Under the pieces are notes generated by a model that made no database searches, was not told where the DNA came from, and saw only the letters and a program-made list of their open reading frames with translations. From contig NZ_FWWY01000001.1 in the NCBI RefSeq assembly GCF_900176145.1, positions 3,453,011 to 3,517,010 on the forward strand: a DNA stretch of 64,000 nt, read 5' to 3'. This document shows positions 34,719-43,239 of the stretch, piece after piece. The stretch is from Sulfobacillus thermosulfidooxidans DSM 9293. GTDB taxonomy: Bacteria > Bacillota > Sulfobacillia > Sulfobacillales > Sulfobacillaceae. The position numbers were made by a program, and so were the translations under genes. Position 1 is the stretch's first letter, and each line of letters begins with the position of its first letter.

Positions 34719-35500
34719 TGAACGCCTCCTTGATCGTCATTAAGTAGCTGTTGAATATAAGGAATAGCCTGCTCACAGGCTTTTTCGCCGGCGCGAATGA
34801 TCTCCTCCACATGACTCACATGCGATTCACGACTGAATCCAACGTGCGGCTCAATGACCACATCCGCATCAATGGGCTGACACTGTCGCAATTCCCGCGC
34901 CATGATATCAAACGTCTGAAATAGTACATCAAACATCGATTGTACGCGAGGAGCCAAGTCAACTCCGACATCAACTGCTACCACAATACTATTTGGCACA
35001 GATTTAATGACATTAACCGGTACACGATTAATAATACCCCCATCCACTAAAATGCGCCCATCCATGACTACCGGACTAAATATGCCCGGAATGGACGCAG
35101 TGGCTCGTATCGCCTGGGCCAAAGGCCCAGACTTCAAAATAACCTCTGACCCCTTTTCAATGTCGACCGCAACGACCTGAAGAGGAGGCTGACAATCTTC
35201 GAAGGTCTTGCCTTGTGTAAATAAATTAATGAGTCCTTCAAGTTTTTTTCCCGCAAGAAGTCCCATGCGTGACACAGAAAAATCAATCCAATGACTCCGT
35301 CTTATGCCTTTTGCAATATCTTCAATCATGTCGGCCGAATAACCCGTCGCATATAACGACCCAATAACGCCACCCATCGAGGAACCAGCAATAGCCAAAA
35401 TCGGTATCTGATAGCGTTCTAAAACTTTCAAAACGCCTATATGCGCCAAACCTCTGGCTCCTCCTGACGACAATGCTAATGCAATCCCATTCTTTCTCAT
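34715..35500 (-). CDS. Patatin-like phospholipase (YlbK/RssA family)
   Basis: A 261-residue cytoplasmic esterase of the patatin fold. The oxyanion loop is SSGGARG, the nucleophile elbow GSSMGG and the catalytic Asp in LVDGGIINRVP. The ribosome-binding site is unclear: AGGAGG is 15 bases before ATG 35500. It is coupled to the Lon-type protease gene. Confidence 0.9.
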   Translation of the reverse strand: MRKNGIALALSSGGARGLAHIGVLKVLERYQIPILAIAGSSMGGVIGSLYATGYSADMIEDIAKGIRRSHWIDFSVSRMGLLAGKKLEGLINLFTQGKTFEDCQPPLQVVAVDIEKGSEVILKSGPLAQAIRATASIPGIFSPVVMDGRILVDGGIINRVPVNVIKSVPNSIVVAVDVGVDLAPRVQSMFDVLFQTFDIMARELRQCQPIDADVVIEPHVGFSRESHVSHVEEIIRAGEKACEQAIPYIQQLLNDDQGGVQ

Positions 35501-35615
35501 CCTGATGAGATGAACTCACCTCCTAAAACAATATCCTCGTGAGCATATTGGGTGGACTTTTCTTTTCATGTGCGACATATACTCGTAGTAACCATTTCTC
35601 CCACCTGGTGAACAA

Positions 35616-36434
35616 ATGCCAACACATGCTGAGAAATATTCATGGAATGCCATAGCAGATTTGTTATCGGTATTTGGGTTCTGCCTTATCTTCTTAATAT
35701 TACAACCACGCCCATTTTCTCACTTGTATGGCCTTTGGCATCACACCCTCATATATTGGTGGGACATTCTGGTTCCCGCGCTGTTCCCGGCATTATCTAT
35801 AGCCTTATTCCTCTCTTCCCGCACATATGAGCATTTACCACGTTTCAGCACAGTGCTTCTCGCAATTTCTAGTTTACCCGTGGTGCCCTTGGTCATCGTC
35901 AGTTCTAAACCGTCAGCTTCACCTAAGCAAATCGCTTTAGCGGCTATATGGGGAAATTTGTACAACCCTTTCATCTTTCCCCACACGATCCCGATTGTCT
36001 CATTGGATATCTGTTCACTGATTATTGCTTTTCTATTGGAAATGATGAGATTTCCTGAGCCCGTTCCCAGTCAATCTAGGCCGCCTTCATCGGCAACTTC
36101 ATCCGGCGACGGGCATCATCCTACCGAACAATCGATGAATCTCACCACCACCATTGGAGGATTTCTGGCGCTCATTCATAGTCTCAGAACATCTCTAACG
36201 CCTCTCATTGTGCTCTTAGATCCCATTTTATCTTCAGCGTTCGCCTCCTATGGTCTTCTCGTCATCCCCATCTTATTAATGAACGGCTTGGCGTTTTTGC
36301 TATGGGGTATCATCCTAACAAAAAGAAGATGGACCACTCTTGTAACCATCCGTATCGTCCAAGTCGCCTTGGGGTCATTCCTTTGGCTCTTTCTCTGGCT
36401 ATTCTTGCCGCAATTCCGCACGATTGGCTTCTAA
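35616..36434 (+). CDS. YlbJ-like polytopic membrane protein, probable sporulation role
   Basis: A 272-residue protein with about seven hydrophobic segments. WWDILVPALFPALSIALFL resembles the YlbJ family core, but the protein is about two-thirds of the usual length. The identification leans on location: ylbH(rsmD)-ylbI(coaD)-ylbJ-ylbK-ylbL is the Bacillus order, and this gene is in the ylbJ slot but on the opposite strand. Its 3' end overlaps the coiled-coil gene by 36 bases. GGTGA precedes ATG 35616. Confidence 0.6.
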   Translation: MPTHAEKYSWNAIADLLSVFGFCLIFLILQPRPFSHLYGLWHHTLIYWWDILVPALFPALSIALFLSSRTYEHLPRFSTVLLAISSLPVVPLVIVSSKPSASPKQIALAAIWGNLYNPFIFPHTIPIVSLDICSLIIAFLLEMMRFPEPVPSQSRPPSSATSSGDGHHPTEQSMNLTTTIGGFLALIHSLRTSLTPLIVLLDPILSSAFASYGLLVIPILLMNGLAFLLWGIILTKRRWTTLVTIRIVQVALGSFLWLFLWLFLPQFRTIGF

Positions 36435-36863
36435 ATTCTCGGTGACTTGGTGTAACTCTGTAATTAGCCGGGCAAGAATTTCATCAGCATAAGCCCGTGC
36501 ACTAAGATGGATTTCTCGTGCCGTGTTTCGCGCTTGCTCAATCATTTGTTCAGCTTTGCGCCGGGCTTCTTGCAAAACCTCAGATTCATCGGACAATTTG
36601 TCCACTTGCCCACGCGCTTCCGCAATTAAATTTTTGGCTTGCTCACCGGCTTCACGTAAAATCCGGTCACGTTCTTGAATGACCCACCGAGCTTGTTTAA
36701 TTTCCTCGGGAAGAATATGCTGGATTTGTGTTAGCAACGTGGTCAATTCCGCTTCATCAATCAGCACTCGGCCGGTCCACGGTAACCGTTTAGATTGATG
36801 AACCAGCTCTTGGAAGCGTTCTAATAAGACACTGAGTTCGGACATCATCGGTTCATTGGTCAT
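36399..36863 (-). CDS. Coiled-coil protein, ATP-synthase-b/DivIVA-like
   Basis: A 154-residue charged, helical protein. Residues 50-150 form a long predicted coiled coil (EAGEQAKNLIAEARGQVDK, EQARNTAREIHLSARAYADE). It resembles the DivIVA-like or ATPase-b-like proteins often found behind coaD in Firmicutes; function is unknown. ATG 36863 has GAGG 6 bases upstream; ATG 36869 overlaps the coaD stop. The 3' end overlaps a convergent gene. Confidence 0.75.
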   Translation of the reverse strand: MTNEPMMSELSVLLERFQELVHQSKRLPWTGRVLIDEAELTTLLTQIQHILPEEIKQARWVIQERDRILREAGEQAKNLIAEARGQVDKLSDESEVLQEARRKAEQMIEQARNTAREIHLSARAYADEILARLITELHQVTENLEANRAELRQE

Positions 36864-36865
36864 AC

Positions 36866-37357
36866 TCATCCTCGATTTCTGTGATATTTTTCGTGCAAGG
36901 CCATCGCAACGTGCCGCGGAACTAAATCTTGCAAATCCGCTCCATATGATGCTAATTCCTTTATCAGGGTCGAACTTAAATAGGAATATTTTTCTCCAGT
37001 CAAAATGAAAATGGTTTCCAATTCTGGCGCCATTTTTTTGTTCATCAAGGCAATTTGAAATTCGTAATCAAAATCTAAAACGGCTCGCAACCCGCGTACA
37101 ATCGCATCGACACCCCGTGTCGTGGCATAACGCACGAGAAGATCGGTACTTCTTTCCACAACGACATTCGGAACATGTTGAGTGGCCGCCTTCACCAGTT
37201 CAAGCCGCTCCGTATCGGTAAATAAAGGTGTCTTGGCCGTGTTGACAAAGACTGCCACTATTAAAGTATCAAACAACTTGGCCGCTCGTTCAATAACGTC
37301 AATATGACCGAAATGGATAGGGTCAAAAGATCCCGGATAGACTGCCAATCTCCCCAT
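36866..37357 (-). CDS. coaD: Phosphopantetheine adenylyltransferase
   Basis: A 163-residue enzyme of coenzyme A synthesis that adenylates 4'-phosphopantetheine. The nucleotidyltransferase HxGH motif is in PGSFDPIHFGHID; VRGLRAVLDFDYE and the YSYLSSTLIKE region are typical. ATG 37357 is 6 bases after GGAGG and is favoured over 37360. Confidence 0.96.
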   Translation of the reverse strand: MGRLAVYPGSFDPIHFGHIDVIERAAKLFDTLIVAVFVNTAKTPLFTDTERLELVKAATQHVPNVVVERSTDLLVRYATTRGVDAIVRGLRAVLDFDYEFQIALMNKKMAPELETIFILTGEKYSYLSSTLIKELASYGADLQDLVPRHVAMALHEKYHRNRG

Positions 37358-37393
37358 CATATTCCTCCTTCCGCTACCTAAAATCCCCTTTGG

Positions 37394-37960
37394 TCATGAC
37401 TCCGGTAATGCCAATGAGTCCTCATGAACCCAATAGCTTAAAGTTGTGCCTCCATATTTCCGTTGTTTTGACAAATGTAAGCCTTCAAACGGCCCAAAAT
37501 CAGTACCTGAGGGATGTTCGATTAACGCGATGCCGTCATCCATTAATAAATGCACCAGGCCCATTCGCACCATTGGACTGAGTCCTTGACGCCAAGGAGG
37601 ATCACAAATAATTAAATCAAATCTGGCATCTAGTGCTTGCAACCGTTCTACTGCTTGTTCTGCAGTCATGGACCATAATTCGGTCATTTCTTTTACATTG
37701 AGGTGAAGGATATTCGTTCGGATAGCGTTCAGAGCCTGGCGGTTCGGTTCAACGAATAGGCAATAGCTAGCCCCCCATGAGAGACTTTCTAATCCCATGG
37801 CTCCACTGCCAGCATACAGGTCTAGCACACGGGCGCCTGATATCCAGCCCTGAAGACTATTGAATACGGCCTCCCGCACTCTTTCACCTGTTGGCCGTGT
37901 CAATTGACCGCTCGGTGCTATAATGCGAAGGCCTGAAAACCGTCCTCCTACGATGCGAAT
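37394..37960 (-). CDS. rsmD: 16S rRNA (guanine-966-N2) methyltransferase RsmD, probable ATT start
   Basis: A 188-residue SAM-dependent enzyme. Motif I is VLDLYAGSGAMGLE and motif IV DPPW. The family starts with M-R-[IV]-x-G-G; that stretch (RIVGGRFSGLRIIAPSG) is encoded upstream of the first ATG/GTG/TTG-type start in frame, the TTG at 37903. The only sensible start is ATT 37960, with AAAGGA 9 bases before it. Starting at TTG would lose 19 conserved residues. It precedes coaD, as in Bacillus. Confidence 0.88.
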   Translation of the reverse strand: MRIVGGRFSGLRIIAPSGQLTRPTGERVREAVFNSLQGWISGARVLDLYAGSGAMGLESLSWGASYCLFVEPNRQALNAIRTNILHLNVKEMTELWSMTAEQAVERLQALDARFDLIICDPPWRQGLSPMVRMGLVHLLMDDGIALIEHPSGTDFGPFEGLHLSKQRKYGGTTLSYWVHEDSLALPES

Positions 37961-38029
37961 CGAATAACGTCCTTTCTCTTTAATGGATGCCCTGATTTAT
38001 TCACTGCCAGTATACCATTGCCTTATGTC

Positions 38030-38776
38030 TTAATGCATCTTCATCAATTGCGAGACAGTAACAAAGCGGTAACCACGCAGGCGCAAATCCTTAAGGATGA
38101 TTGGCAAGGCTTCAATGGTCTGTTTGCGATCGGATCCCCCGTCATGAAACAAAACAATGTCACCAGGCTGAATATGACTAAGAACGCGGCTGACGATCGT
38201 CTCCACGCCAGGATTAGACCAGTCCCGGGTATCTTCTGTCCATGACCACATTACTAAATGGAGATGCAGGGCAGAAGCCGCTTTTAATACCGTACGGTTA
38301 TAGGTTCCATAAGGAGTTCTGAGTAAACTCGGGGTAATCCCCGTCGCCTGTTTAATAACACGATTCGCTTGTTCGAGATCCGCGACATCTTCGGCATAAC
38401 TATGGCGAACTAGATTAATATGGGCATAGGTATGATTACCAACTTCCATCTTGTCCTTAATTTCCTGCCGCACAATTTGGGGATTCCGGACAACTTGCTC
38501 TCCGACAACAAAAAATGTGGCCACGGCATGGTAGTGTTTCAATATATGTAAAATTTCTGGTGTTGACGATTTCCATGGTCCATCATCAAAAGTTAAAGCC
38601 ACGACTTTTTGGTGCGTTTGAACATACCAGGTAATATGCGGATTATTACCACCGCGAGCCGAAGCCGCTTGACTACGATGCCACTCACCCATGCCAATTA
38701 ACAAGAGCATCACCGAAAGTACCAATTTCCAGTGACGCCATAGACGCCGAACCGATAATGTAAAAAATCCCATCAT
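38030..38776 (-). CDS. Membrane-anchored polysaccharide deacetylase (CE4/NodB)
   Basis: A 248-residue deacetylase likely acting on peptidoglycan or another N-acetylated sugar outside the cell. An N-terminal transmembrane helix (residues 18-35) precedes the NodB domain with TFDDGP, the metal site NHTYAHINL, LRTPYG and LFHDGG. ATG 38776 overlaps the yqhV stop, with GGGGG 8 bases upstream. Sporulation-linked relatives (PdaB) are plausible given the neighbours. Confidence 0.9.
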   Translation of the reverse strand: MMGFFTLSVRRLWRHWKLVLSVMLLLIGMGEWHRSQAASARGGNNPHITWYVQTHQKVVALTFDDGPWKSSTPEILHILKHYHAVATFFVVGEQVVRNPQIVRQEIKDKMEVGNHTYAHINLVRHSYAEDVADLEQANRVIKQATGITPSLLRTPYGTYNRTVLKAASALHLHLVMWSWTEDTRDWSNPGVETIVSRVLSHIQPGDIVLFHDGGSDRKQTIEALPIILKDLRLRGYRFVTVSQLMKMH

Positions 38777-39042
38777 CGGGTCGTCCCCCACAGAATCATG
38801 ACAACCCCGGCCCCAATCCAGGCAATTTTCGCCAGCGGAACTTTCGTTGCAGCCAATCCCGCAATACCCAAGAGCATTGTCGTAGTCAAAATAATGGGAC
38901 CAGCAAGACCTAATAATCCGTTAATGCGAACAGCCATATCCAAACGTTGATATCGCCACATTAAAAATGCACCCGTAAATTCGATCGATGCCGAAATTAA
39001 TCGAATCAAAACCATACCTTTTAAATACATATCACTTGACAT
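38773..39042 (-). CDS. YqhV-like (DUF2619) membrane protein
   Basis: An 89-residue protein with three hydrophobic segments (IRLISASIEFTGAFLMW, LLGLAGPIILTTTMLLGI, IAWIGAGVVMILWG). It fits YqhV of spore formers, found near spoIIIA genes in Bacillus; its role is unknown. ATG 39042 has AAGGAGG 7 bases upstream. A 9-base tandem repeat lies just before that site. Confidence 0.75.
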   Translation of the reverse strand: MSSDMYLKGMVLIRLISASIEFTGAFLMWRYQRLDMAVRINGLLGLAGPIILTTTMLLGIAGLAATKVPLAKIAWIGAGVVMILWGTTR

Positions 39043-39057
39043 GATTTGTCCTCCTTC

Positions 39058-39093
39058 GTTCCTCTCGGTCCTCTCGGTCCTCTCGGTCCTCTC
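39058..39093 (+). repeat. Four tandem 9-base units
   Basis: GTTCCTCTC followed by three perfect copies of GGTCCTCTC. On the coding (minus) strand each unit contains GAGAGG, which resembles a ribosome-binding site. The array lies between the DUF441 stop and the yqhV ribosome-binding site. Confidence 0.9.
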
Positions 39094-39105
39094 GTTCATC
39101 ATCGG

Positions 39106-39576
39106 TTAGCGCATCAAATGTCCTAACCATCCAATAACTTCCAGCATTAAATAGGTCGTCCCGGCCGCCATCAAAGGCCCCACCGGAATCCCTCCCCAAA
39201 ACACAATGCCAATAATAGAACCCACAATCAGCCCAAACATCAGATGGCTGTTTTCTGCTAGCAGTTGCAATCCACGACCATTGAGGTTCGTTGCCACCGC
39301 TCCCCCGACCACCGCCAAAATTCCTGGAATTGTCAAGAAACTTTGAAAAACTTCTTTGATATTGACCTTTCCCAGTGCAAAAGGCACCAGCATGGCCATG
39401 GTTAAAAAGAGCAACCCGATTTCGACACCCCGACGTTCAAGGACGGGATACAAGAAGGTCATTCTCGTAAACCGAATCACCAACAATATCGCTGCGGATG
39501 CAGCAACAAGATTGGACCGGGCCCACATTCCCAAAAGCAACAAGATCATGAGACCGATGGTTTCTGTGGTAAACAT
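39106..39576 (-). CDS. DUF441 (YeaL-type) membrane protein
   Basis: A 156-residue protein with four or five transmembrane segments, ETIGLMILLLLGMWA first. It fits the DUF441 family of unknown function, seen in spore formers and proteobacteria. ATG 39576 has AAGGGGG upstream; the longer frame to 39645 runs into the comB terminator. Confidence 0.8.
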   Translation of the reverse strand: MFTTETIGLMILLLLGMWARSNLVAASAAILLVIRFTRMTFLYPVLERRGVEIGLLFLTMAMLVPFALGKVNIKEVFQSFLTIPGILAVVGGAVATNLNGRGLQLLAENSHLMFGLIVGSIIGIVFWGGIPVGPLMAAGTTYLMLEVIGWLGHLMR

Positions 39577-39625
39577 AATTGCCCCCTTGTTCCTTGTCCG
39601 ACGGCAATACATATGAAAAAACCAG

Positions 39626-39658
39626 GAAAAAAAGACCGGCCCCAAGAGGAACCGGTCT
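39626..39658 (-). terminator. Terminator after comB
   Basis: On the minus strand, AGACCGG and CCGGTCT pair, extended inward by TTCC/GGGG, followed by TTTTTTTCC. This is a strong intrinsic terminator that ends the comA-comB transcript. Confidence 0.9.
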
Positions 39659-39671
39659 CAAGCTATGGCAT

Positions 39672-40400
39672 TTATTCAGCAATAAACCAGTTGTCTTTTT
39701 GTCGTATGGGAACGCGAGAGTAGATGTTTAACGATGCGGCAAATTCAACGTCGCGTTCCAATCCTTGTGCGATCAAGGTTTTAGCATGGGATGCATGGCG
39801 TATACCTTCTACAAGATTATGGCGCCATTGGTCAAATAACGCATATGCCAATTGCGCACTATCACTGCGCGCCGTTTCCGGCCAATAATTGACCAATGCT
39901 CCAGCTGCGAGAACATCTTCTAAGGCCAGGTGTCCTTCCGTTCCTGCACAAACAATCAAACCCTGATTCTCAGCCTGCATTTGCCAATCGGCACAGGCCT
40001 TGGCATTAACCAATGCCCCCAACGCAACCCACGGCGCTGATGCAACCCGTTCGACTGCTTGCGTTCCGTTCGTCGTCGTCAAAACGACACGGCGGTCTTG
40101 CACTACGGAAGCAGGGTAATCAAATGGCGAATTACCCCCATCAAATCCGGGAAGCGGAACATTGTTCCGTTCTCCTCCTAATAATGTGTTGGGATATTGG
40201 GAACGCAACCTGAAAGCCTGATGAACATCTCCAATGGGCAAAACCGCCAGGGCGCCCCGTTCTAAAATGGTCGCCATGGTCGTTGTGGCTCGCAATGTAT
40301 CAATAACGACCACGGCCTTTTGGTCAAGCGGAGGGAGATCGTCTTGCCAACGAAATATTACGTCAACTGAGCGGATGATTGACACCTCTTTCCACGCCAC
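39672..40400 (-). CDS. comB: 2-phosphosulfolactate phosphatase
   Basis: A protein of up to 242 residues that dephosphorylates 2-phosphosulfolactate to sulfolactate. VVVIDTLRATTTMA, LLGGERNNVPLPGFDGGNSP and LTTTNGTQAV are characteristic. The start is uncertain: GTG 40400 and GTG 40385 are both possible and both overlap comA. It works with ComA; in Bacillus the pair makes sulfolactate during sporulation, in methanogens it leads to coenzyme M. Confidence 0.92.
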   Translation of the reverse strand: MAWKEVSIIRSVDVIFRWQDDLPPLDQKAVVVIDTLRATTTMATILERGALAVLPIGDVHQAFRLRSQYPNTLLGGERNNVPLPGFDGGNSPFDYPASVVQDRRVVLTTTNGTQAVERVASAPWVALGALVNAKACADWQMQAENQGLIVCAGTEGHLALEDVLAAGALVNYWPETARSDSAQLAYALFDQWRHNLVEGIRHASHAKTLIAQGLERDVEFAASLNIYSRVPIRQKDNWFIAE

Positions 40401-41247
40401 TCTTCACAGATGTTGGTCCGAGTGCTGGCGTTTTGACTTGGCATACAGTTAAATAGTACTGACGAAGCGTATCGCCCCGCAACCCAACCCGCAATGCTTC
40501 TAACGCCAAAACATCCTGAGGTTGTACATTGCCAAGATTAACATTTGCGCCAAATCGTAAGATGAGTTCTTGCTGTTGGCTCTTCTGGGGAGCTTCCCAT
40601 AATATGCGGCTGGGGTCCGTGATGTGAGAAACGAGTTCTTGTAACTCTTCCTCAATGACACGCCCTTCATCGTCATAAATGACAACACCTTCCCCACTTT
40701 CTCGGCCTTCAACGATTACTGTATCAGCGCCAGCTTCCAGATCGTGATTAACTTGTTGCCACAAGGCTAAACCGGTAACTTTATCTCGAACGTCTTTTTT
40801 GCCTACTTCACTCAGTACCAAAGAGAACCCGTATGCCCGGGCAAGTTGAATGGTTTGCCACCGAGTTTCTTGATCCAGGGAAATGGTTCCATCCGAAATT
40901 TCGATCCCGGTAAAACCTAACTCGCGAGCGCGATCAAAATATTCTACAACGCGGCCTTGGAGTAAGGCTAGTTCTAAAAACGTACCTCCTGGGAATATGT
41001 CTACACCGTAAGATTTTACCAGTTCGATTTTTTGCCGCAATAATCGCGTCTTATAAAACGCCGATGTACCAAAGGTTAACTTCACTTGATCAACATAATC
41101 GCTGGCAAGTTCCATTAGGTCGCGCGTATCTGTTAAACCCAACCCTTTATCAATAACCATGGTCAGGCCGCGTTGGCGAGGTTTTTCTGTCCGATCGGGA
41201 TGAGGAAAATCAAGAATATCAAACCACGCTTTATCCTGCTTACTCAT
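40363..41247 (-). CDS. comA: Phosphosulfolactate synthase
   Basis: A 294-residue TIM-barrel enzyme that adds sulfite to phosphoenolpyruvate. MVIDKGLG, DQVKLTFGTSA, GVDIFPGGTFLELA and TGIEISDGT are hallmarks. ATG 41247 has GGAGG 8 bases upstream. It overlaps comB. The most likely product is sulfolactate for spores, by analogy with Bacillus. Confidence 0.94.
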   Translation of the reverse strand: MSKQDKAWFDILDFPHPDRTEKPRQRGLTMVIDKGLGLTDTRDLMELASDYVDQVKLTFGTSAFYKTRLLRQKIELVKSYGVDIFPGGTFLELALLQGRVVEYFDRARELGFTGIEISDGTISLDQETRWQTIQLARAYGFSLVLSEVGKKDVRDKVTGLALWQQVNHDLEAGADTVIVEGRESGEGVVIYDDEGRVIEEELQELVSHITDPSRILWEAPQKSQQQELILRFGANVNLGNVQPQDVLALEALRVGLRGDTLRQYYLTVCQVKTPALGPTSVKSGVERGVNHPLS

Positions 41248-41401
41248 GTTGCGTGCCTCCATTTCTTATGCCGTTCTTTGGCACCATATTCACGGCAAAA
41301 GCTGGAGGTGATAGAGAAATATTGGAATCATGCTGGCATCCAAACCGGGACATGTTAAACGTGTTAACGTTGACGACGAATGAAACGGAGGCGGCAATGG
41401 T

Positions 41402-42769
41402 ATGGCTCAGCAAGCCCAGGTACACAATCAACAAAGCACAACCAGCGACAAAGATCAACGCTCACACACATGGAAGTTATGGGTGTTGGCAACAGTCCCT
41501 TTTATTATGGTTCTCGGCAATTCGATGCTGATCCCCGTTTTACCAAAAATGATGAAGGTGATGCATTTATCCCTTTTCCAAGTTGGGTTAATCATTACAA
41601 TTTTTTCGATTCCCGCAGGAATTATTATTCCCTTTGCCGGTGCCTTATCTGACCGCATTGGGCGCCGTGTCATCATGACCCCGGCCCTGTTAACCTATGG
41701 AATTGCAGGACTGGGAGCAGGAATTTCAGCCTGGTTAATTCCCAATCCCTATTATTGGATTATGGGCTTTCGTTTACTGCAAGGTATCGGCGCGGGAGGA
41801 ACCTACCAACTGGCAATGGCAGTGGCTGGCGACATGTTTCAATCCGAAAAACGGGCCGGCGCATTAGGAACGCTGGAAGCCGCCAATGGATTGGGAAAGG
41901 TCATTTCCCCCATTGCAGGTTCCGCTCTCGCTTTGATTATTTGGTTTGCACCCTTTTTTGTTTACGGCCTTCTATCGTTCCCCATTGCAGCAGGAATTTG
42001 GTTTTTGATTAAGGAACCCAAAAACCAAAAGGCTCAAGGAGGCCTCGGTGAATACTGGAAAGGATTAAAAACAACCTTCGCAACCAAGACAGCATCCATT
42101 CTCACTACCTTCTTAGGTGGTTCCGTGGTTCTTTTTATTTTGTTTGGTGTTCTGAGTTACCTCGCTGACATTTTAGAAAAAGACTTTGGTTATGGAGAAT
42201 TTACGCGCGGGCTCATCATTGCTATTCCCGTCCTGGCTTCTGCCGTCACTTCGTATGTGTCCGGCACGGTCCTACAAAAACGTTTAGCGCAATGGTCACG
42301 TCCCATTGTCGTGATTGGCATGGCTCTCATTGCCTTAGCTATGGCCATAGAGCCTTTTTTCGCGACGACCAACCCGTTTTTAGCGATCGCCGTTTTGGTA
42401 TTTCAAGGTATTGGAACTGGCAGTGTTCTGCCCTCTATTAATACCCTGGTTACGAGTGCCACCACATCCAAAGAACGGGGTGTAGTAACAAGCCTCTATG
42501 GTAGCGTCAGATTTTTCGGGGTCGCTATGGGTCCGCCCATCTTTGCTATGGCGATGGCACACCGCTATCTCACCTTTTGGGGCGCGGCTGTTCTTGCCGC
42601 CATCACTGCTGTGCTGTCCTGGTTCTTTATTAACGAAAAACAAATGTTGCCCAAATCAATTCGCGGTGGTGGCAGCGGTGGCGGCGGACAACCCCACCAT
42701 AAGGAAAAGACAGAATCGCCCAAAAAGCCAGCACGTTCGCTCCGACCCTCGCGTTCACCCCTTCGCTAA
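41402..42769 (+). CDS. Major facilitator superfamily transporter
   Basis: A 455-residue permease with 12 predicted transmembrane segments. The loop after the second segment is GALSDRIGRRV, the MFS signature. It is drug/proton-antiporter-like in type; the substrate cannot be told. The tail is Gly-rich then basic (residues 415-455) and cytoplasmic. ATG 41402 has GGAGG 10 bases upstream. It is divergent from comA. Confidence 0.88.
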   Translation: MAQQAQVHNQQSTTSDKDQRSHTWKLWVLATVPFIMVLGNSMLIPVLPKMMKVMHLSLFQVGLIITIFSIPAGIIIPFAGALSDRIGRRVIMTPALLTYGIAGLGAGISAWLIPNPYYWIMGFRLLQGIGAGGTYQLAMAVAGDMFQSEKRAGALGTLEAANGLGKVISPIAGSALALIIWFAPFFVYGLLSFPIAAGIWFLIKEPKNQKAQGGLGEYWKGLKTTFATKTASILTTFLGGSVVLFILFGVLSYLADILEKDFGYGEFTRGLIIAIPVLASAVTSYVSGTVLQKRLAQWSRPIVVIGMALIALAMAIEPFFATTNPFLAIAVLVFQGIGTGSVLPSINTLVTSATTSKERGVVTSLYGSVRFFGVAMGPPIFAMAMAHRYLTFWGAAVLAAITAVLSWFFINEKQMLPKSIRGGGSGGGGQPHHKEKTESPKKPARSLRPSRSPLR

Positions 42770-42837
42770 ATTAGAACGAGTTTGATAATTTGGTAAATCA
42801 TTCTGATTAAATGCGAAGAGATTCCCAAAGGTTTCCG

Positions 42838-42866
42838 GATTAAAAAATTCGCGGCGAGTCATACTA
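42838..42866 (+). promoter_or_regulatory. Forespore-type (sigma G-like) promoter of the SASP gene
   Basis: CATACTA (42860-42866) matches the sigma G -10 consensus CATnnTA. GGATTA lies 17 bases upstream as a weaker -35. The position, 32 bases before the SASP start codon, fits. Confidence 0.6.
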
Positions 42867-42897
42867 ACAACACCACGCAAACAAGGAGGTGAAAACA

Positions 42898-43122
42898 ATG
42901 GCACGAGGAAGCAACACCGGCAACCGCGCCTTGGTACAAGGAGCCCAAAAGGCTCTTGACCAGTTCAAATACGAAGTCGCTCACGAACTCGGTCTGCAAG
43001 GCGTTGAAGACGGCTACTGGGGTGAAATTCCCGCCCGCCAATGCGGAGCGGTGGGAGGACACATGGTGCGCAAAATGATTGAAATGGCCGAACAAAACAT
43101 GGCAGGTCGCACCAACCGTTAA
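42898..43122 (+). CDS. Alpha/beta-type small acid-soluble spore protein
   Basis: A 74-residue spore DNA-protecting protein. QKALDQFKYEVAHELGL holds the germination protease site (KYEVAHEL), and YWGEIPARQCGAVGGHMVRKMIEMAEQ is the second conserved block. A Cys stands where the family usually has Asn (RQNGAVGG). ATG 42898 follows AAGGAGGTG. Its degrading protease, Gpr, is encoded 4 kb downstream. Confidence 0.96.
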   Translation: MARGSNTGNRALVQGAQKALDQFKYEVAHELGLQGVEDGYWGEIPARQCGAVGGHMVRKMIEMAEQNMAGRTNR

Positions 43123-43149
43123 TCCTTCGAACTCGTCAGTAGCATATAA

Positions 43150-43178
43150 AAATGGACGGGAAACCGTCCATTTTTTTG
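43150..43178 (+). terminator. Terminator after the SASP gene
   Basis: A 10-base stem AAATGGACGG / CCGTCCATTT with a GAAA tetraloop, then a run of T. A classic intrinsic terminator. Confidence 0.95.
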
Positions 43179-43239
43179 TTGTATGTTAAGAACCATTTAC
43201 TTATTATGTAATTATTCTTTTACACATAGGAGATGGATG

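Noticed and set aside
39058-39093. Repeat array considered as CRISPR
   Set aside because: Units are 9 bases with no spacers and no cas genes nearby; it is a simple tandem repeat.
39672-41247. comA/comB as competence genes
   Set aside because: The sequences are phosphosulfolactate synthase and phosphatase; the names are shared only by accident with competence genes.
41340-41370. GTTAA-N5-TTAAC dyad between comA and the MFS gene as an operator
   Set aside because: Short arms and no clear promoter overlap; too weak to claim.
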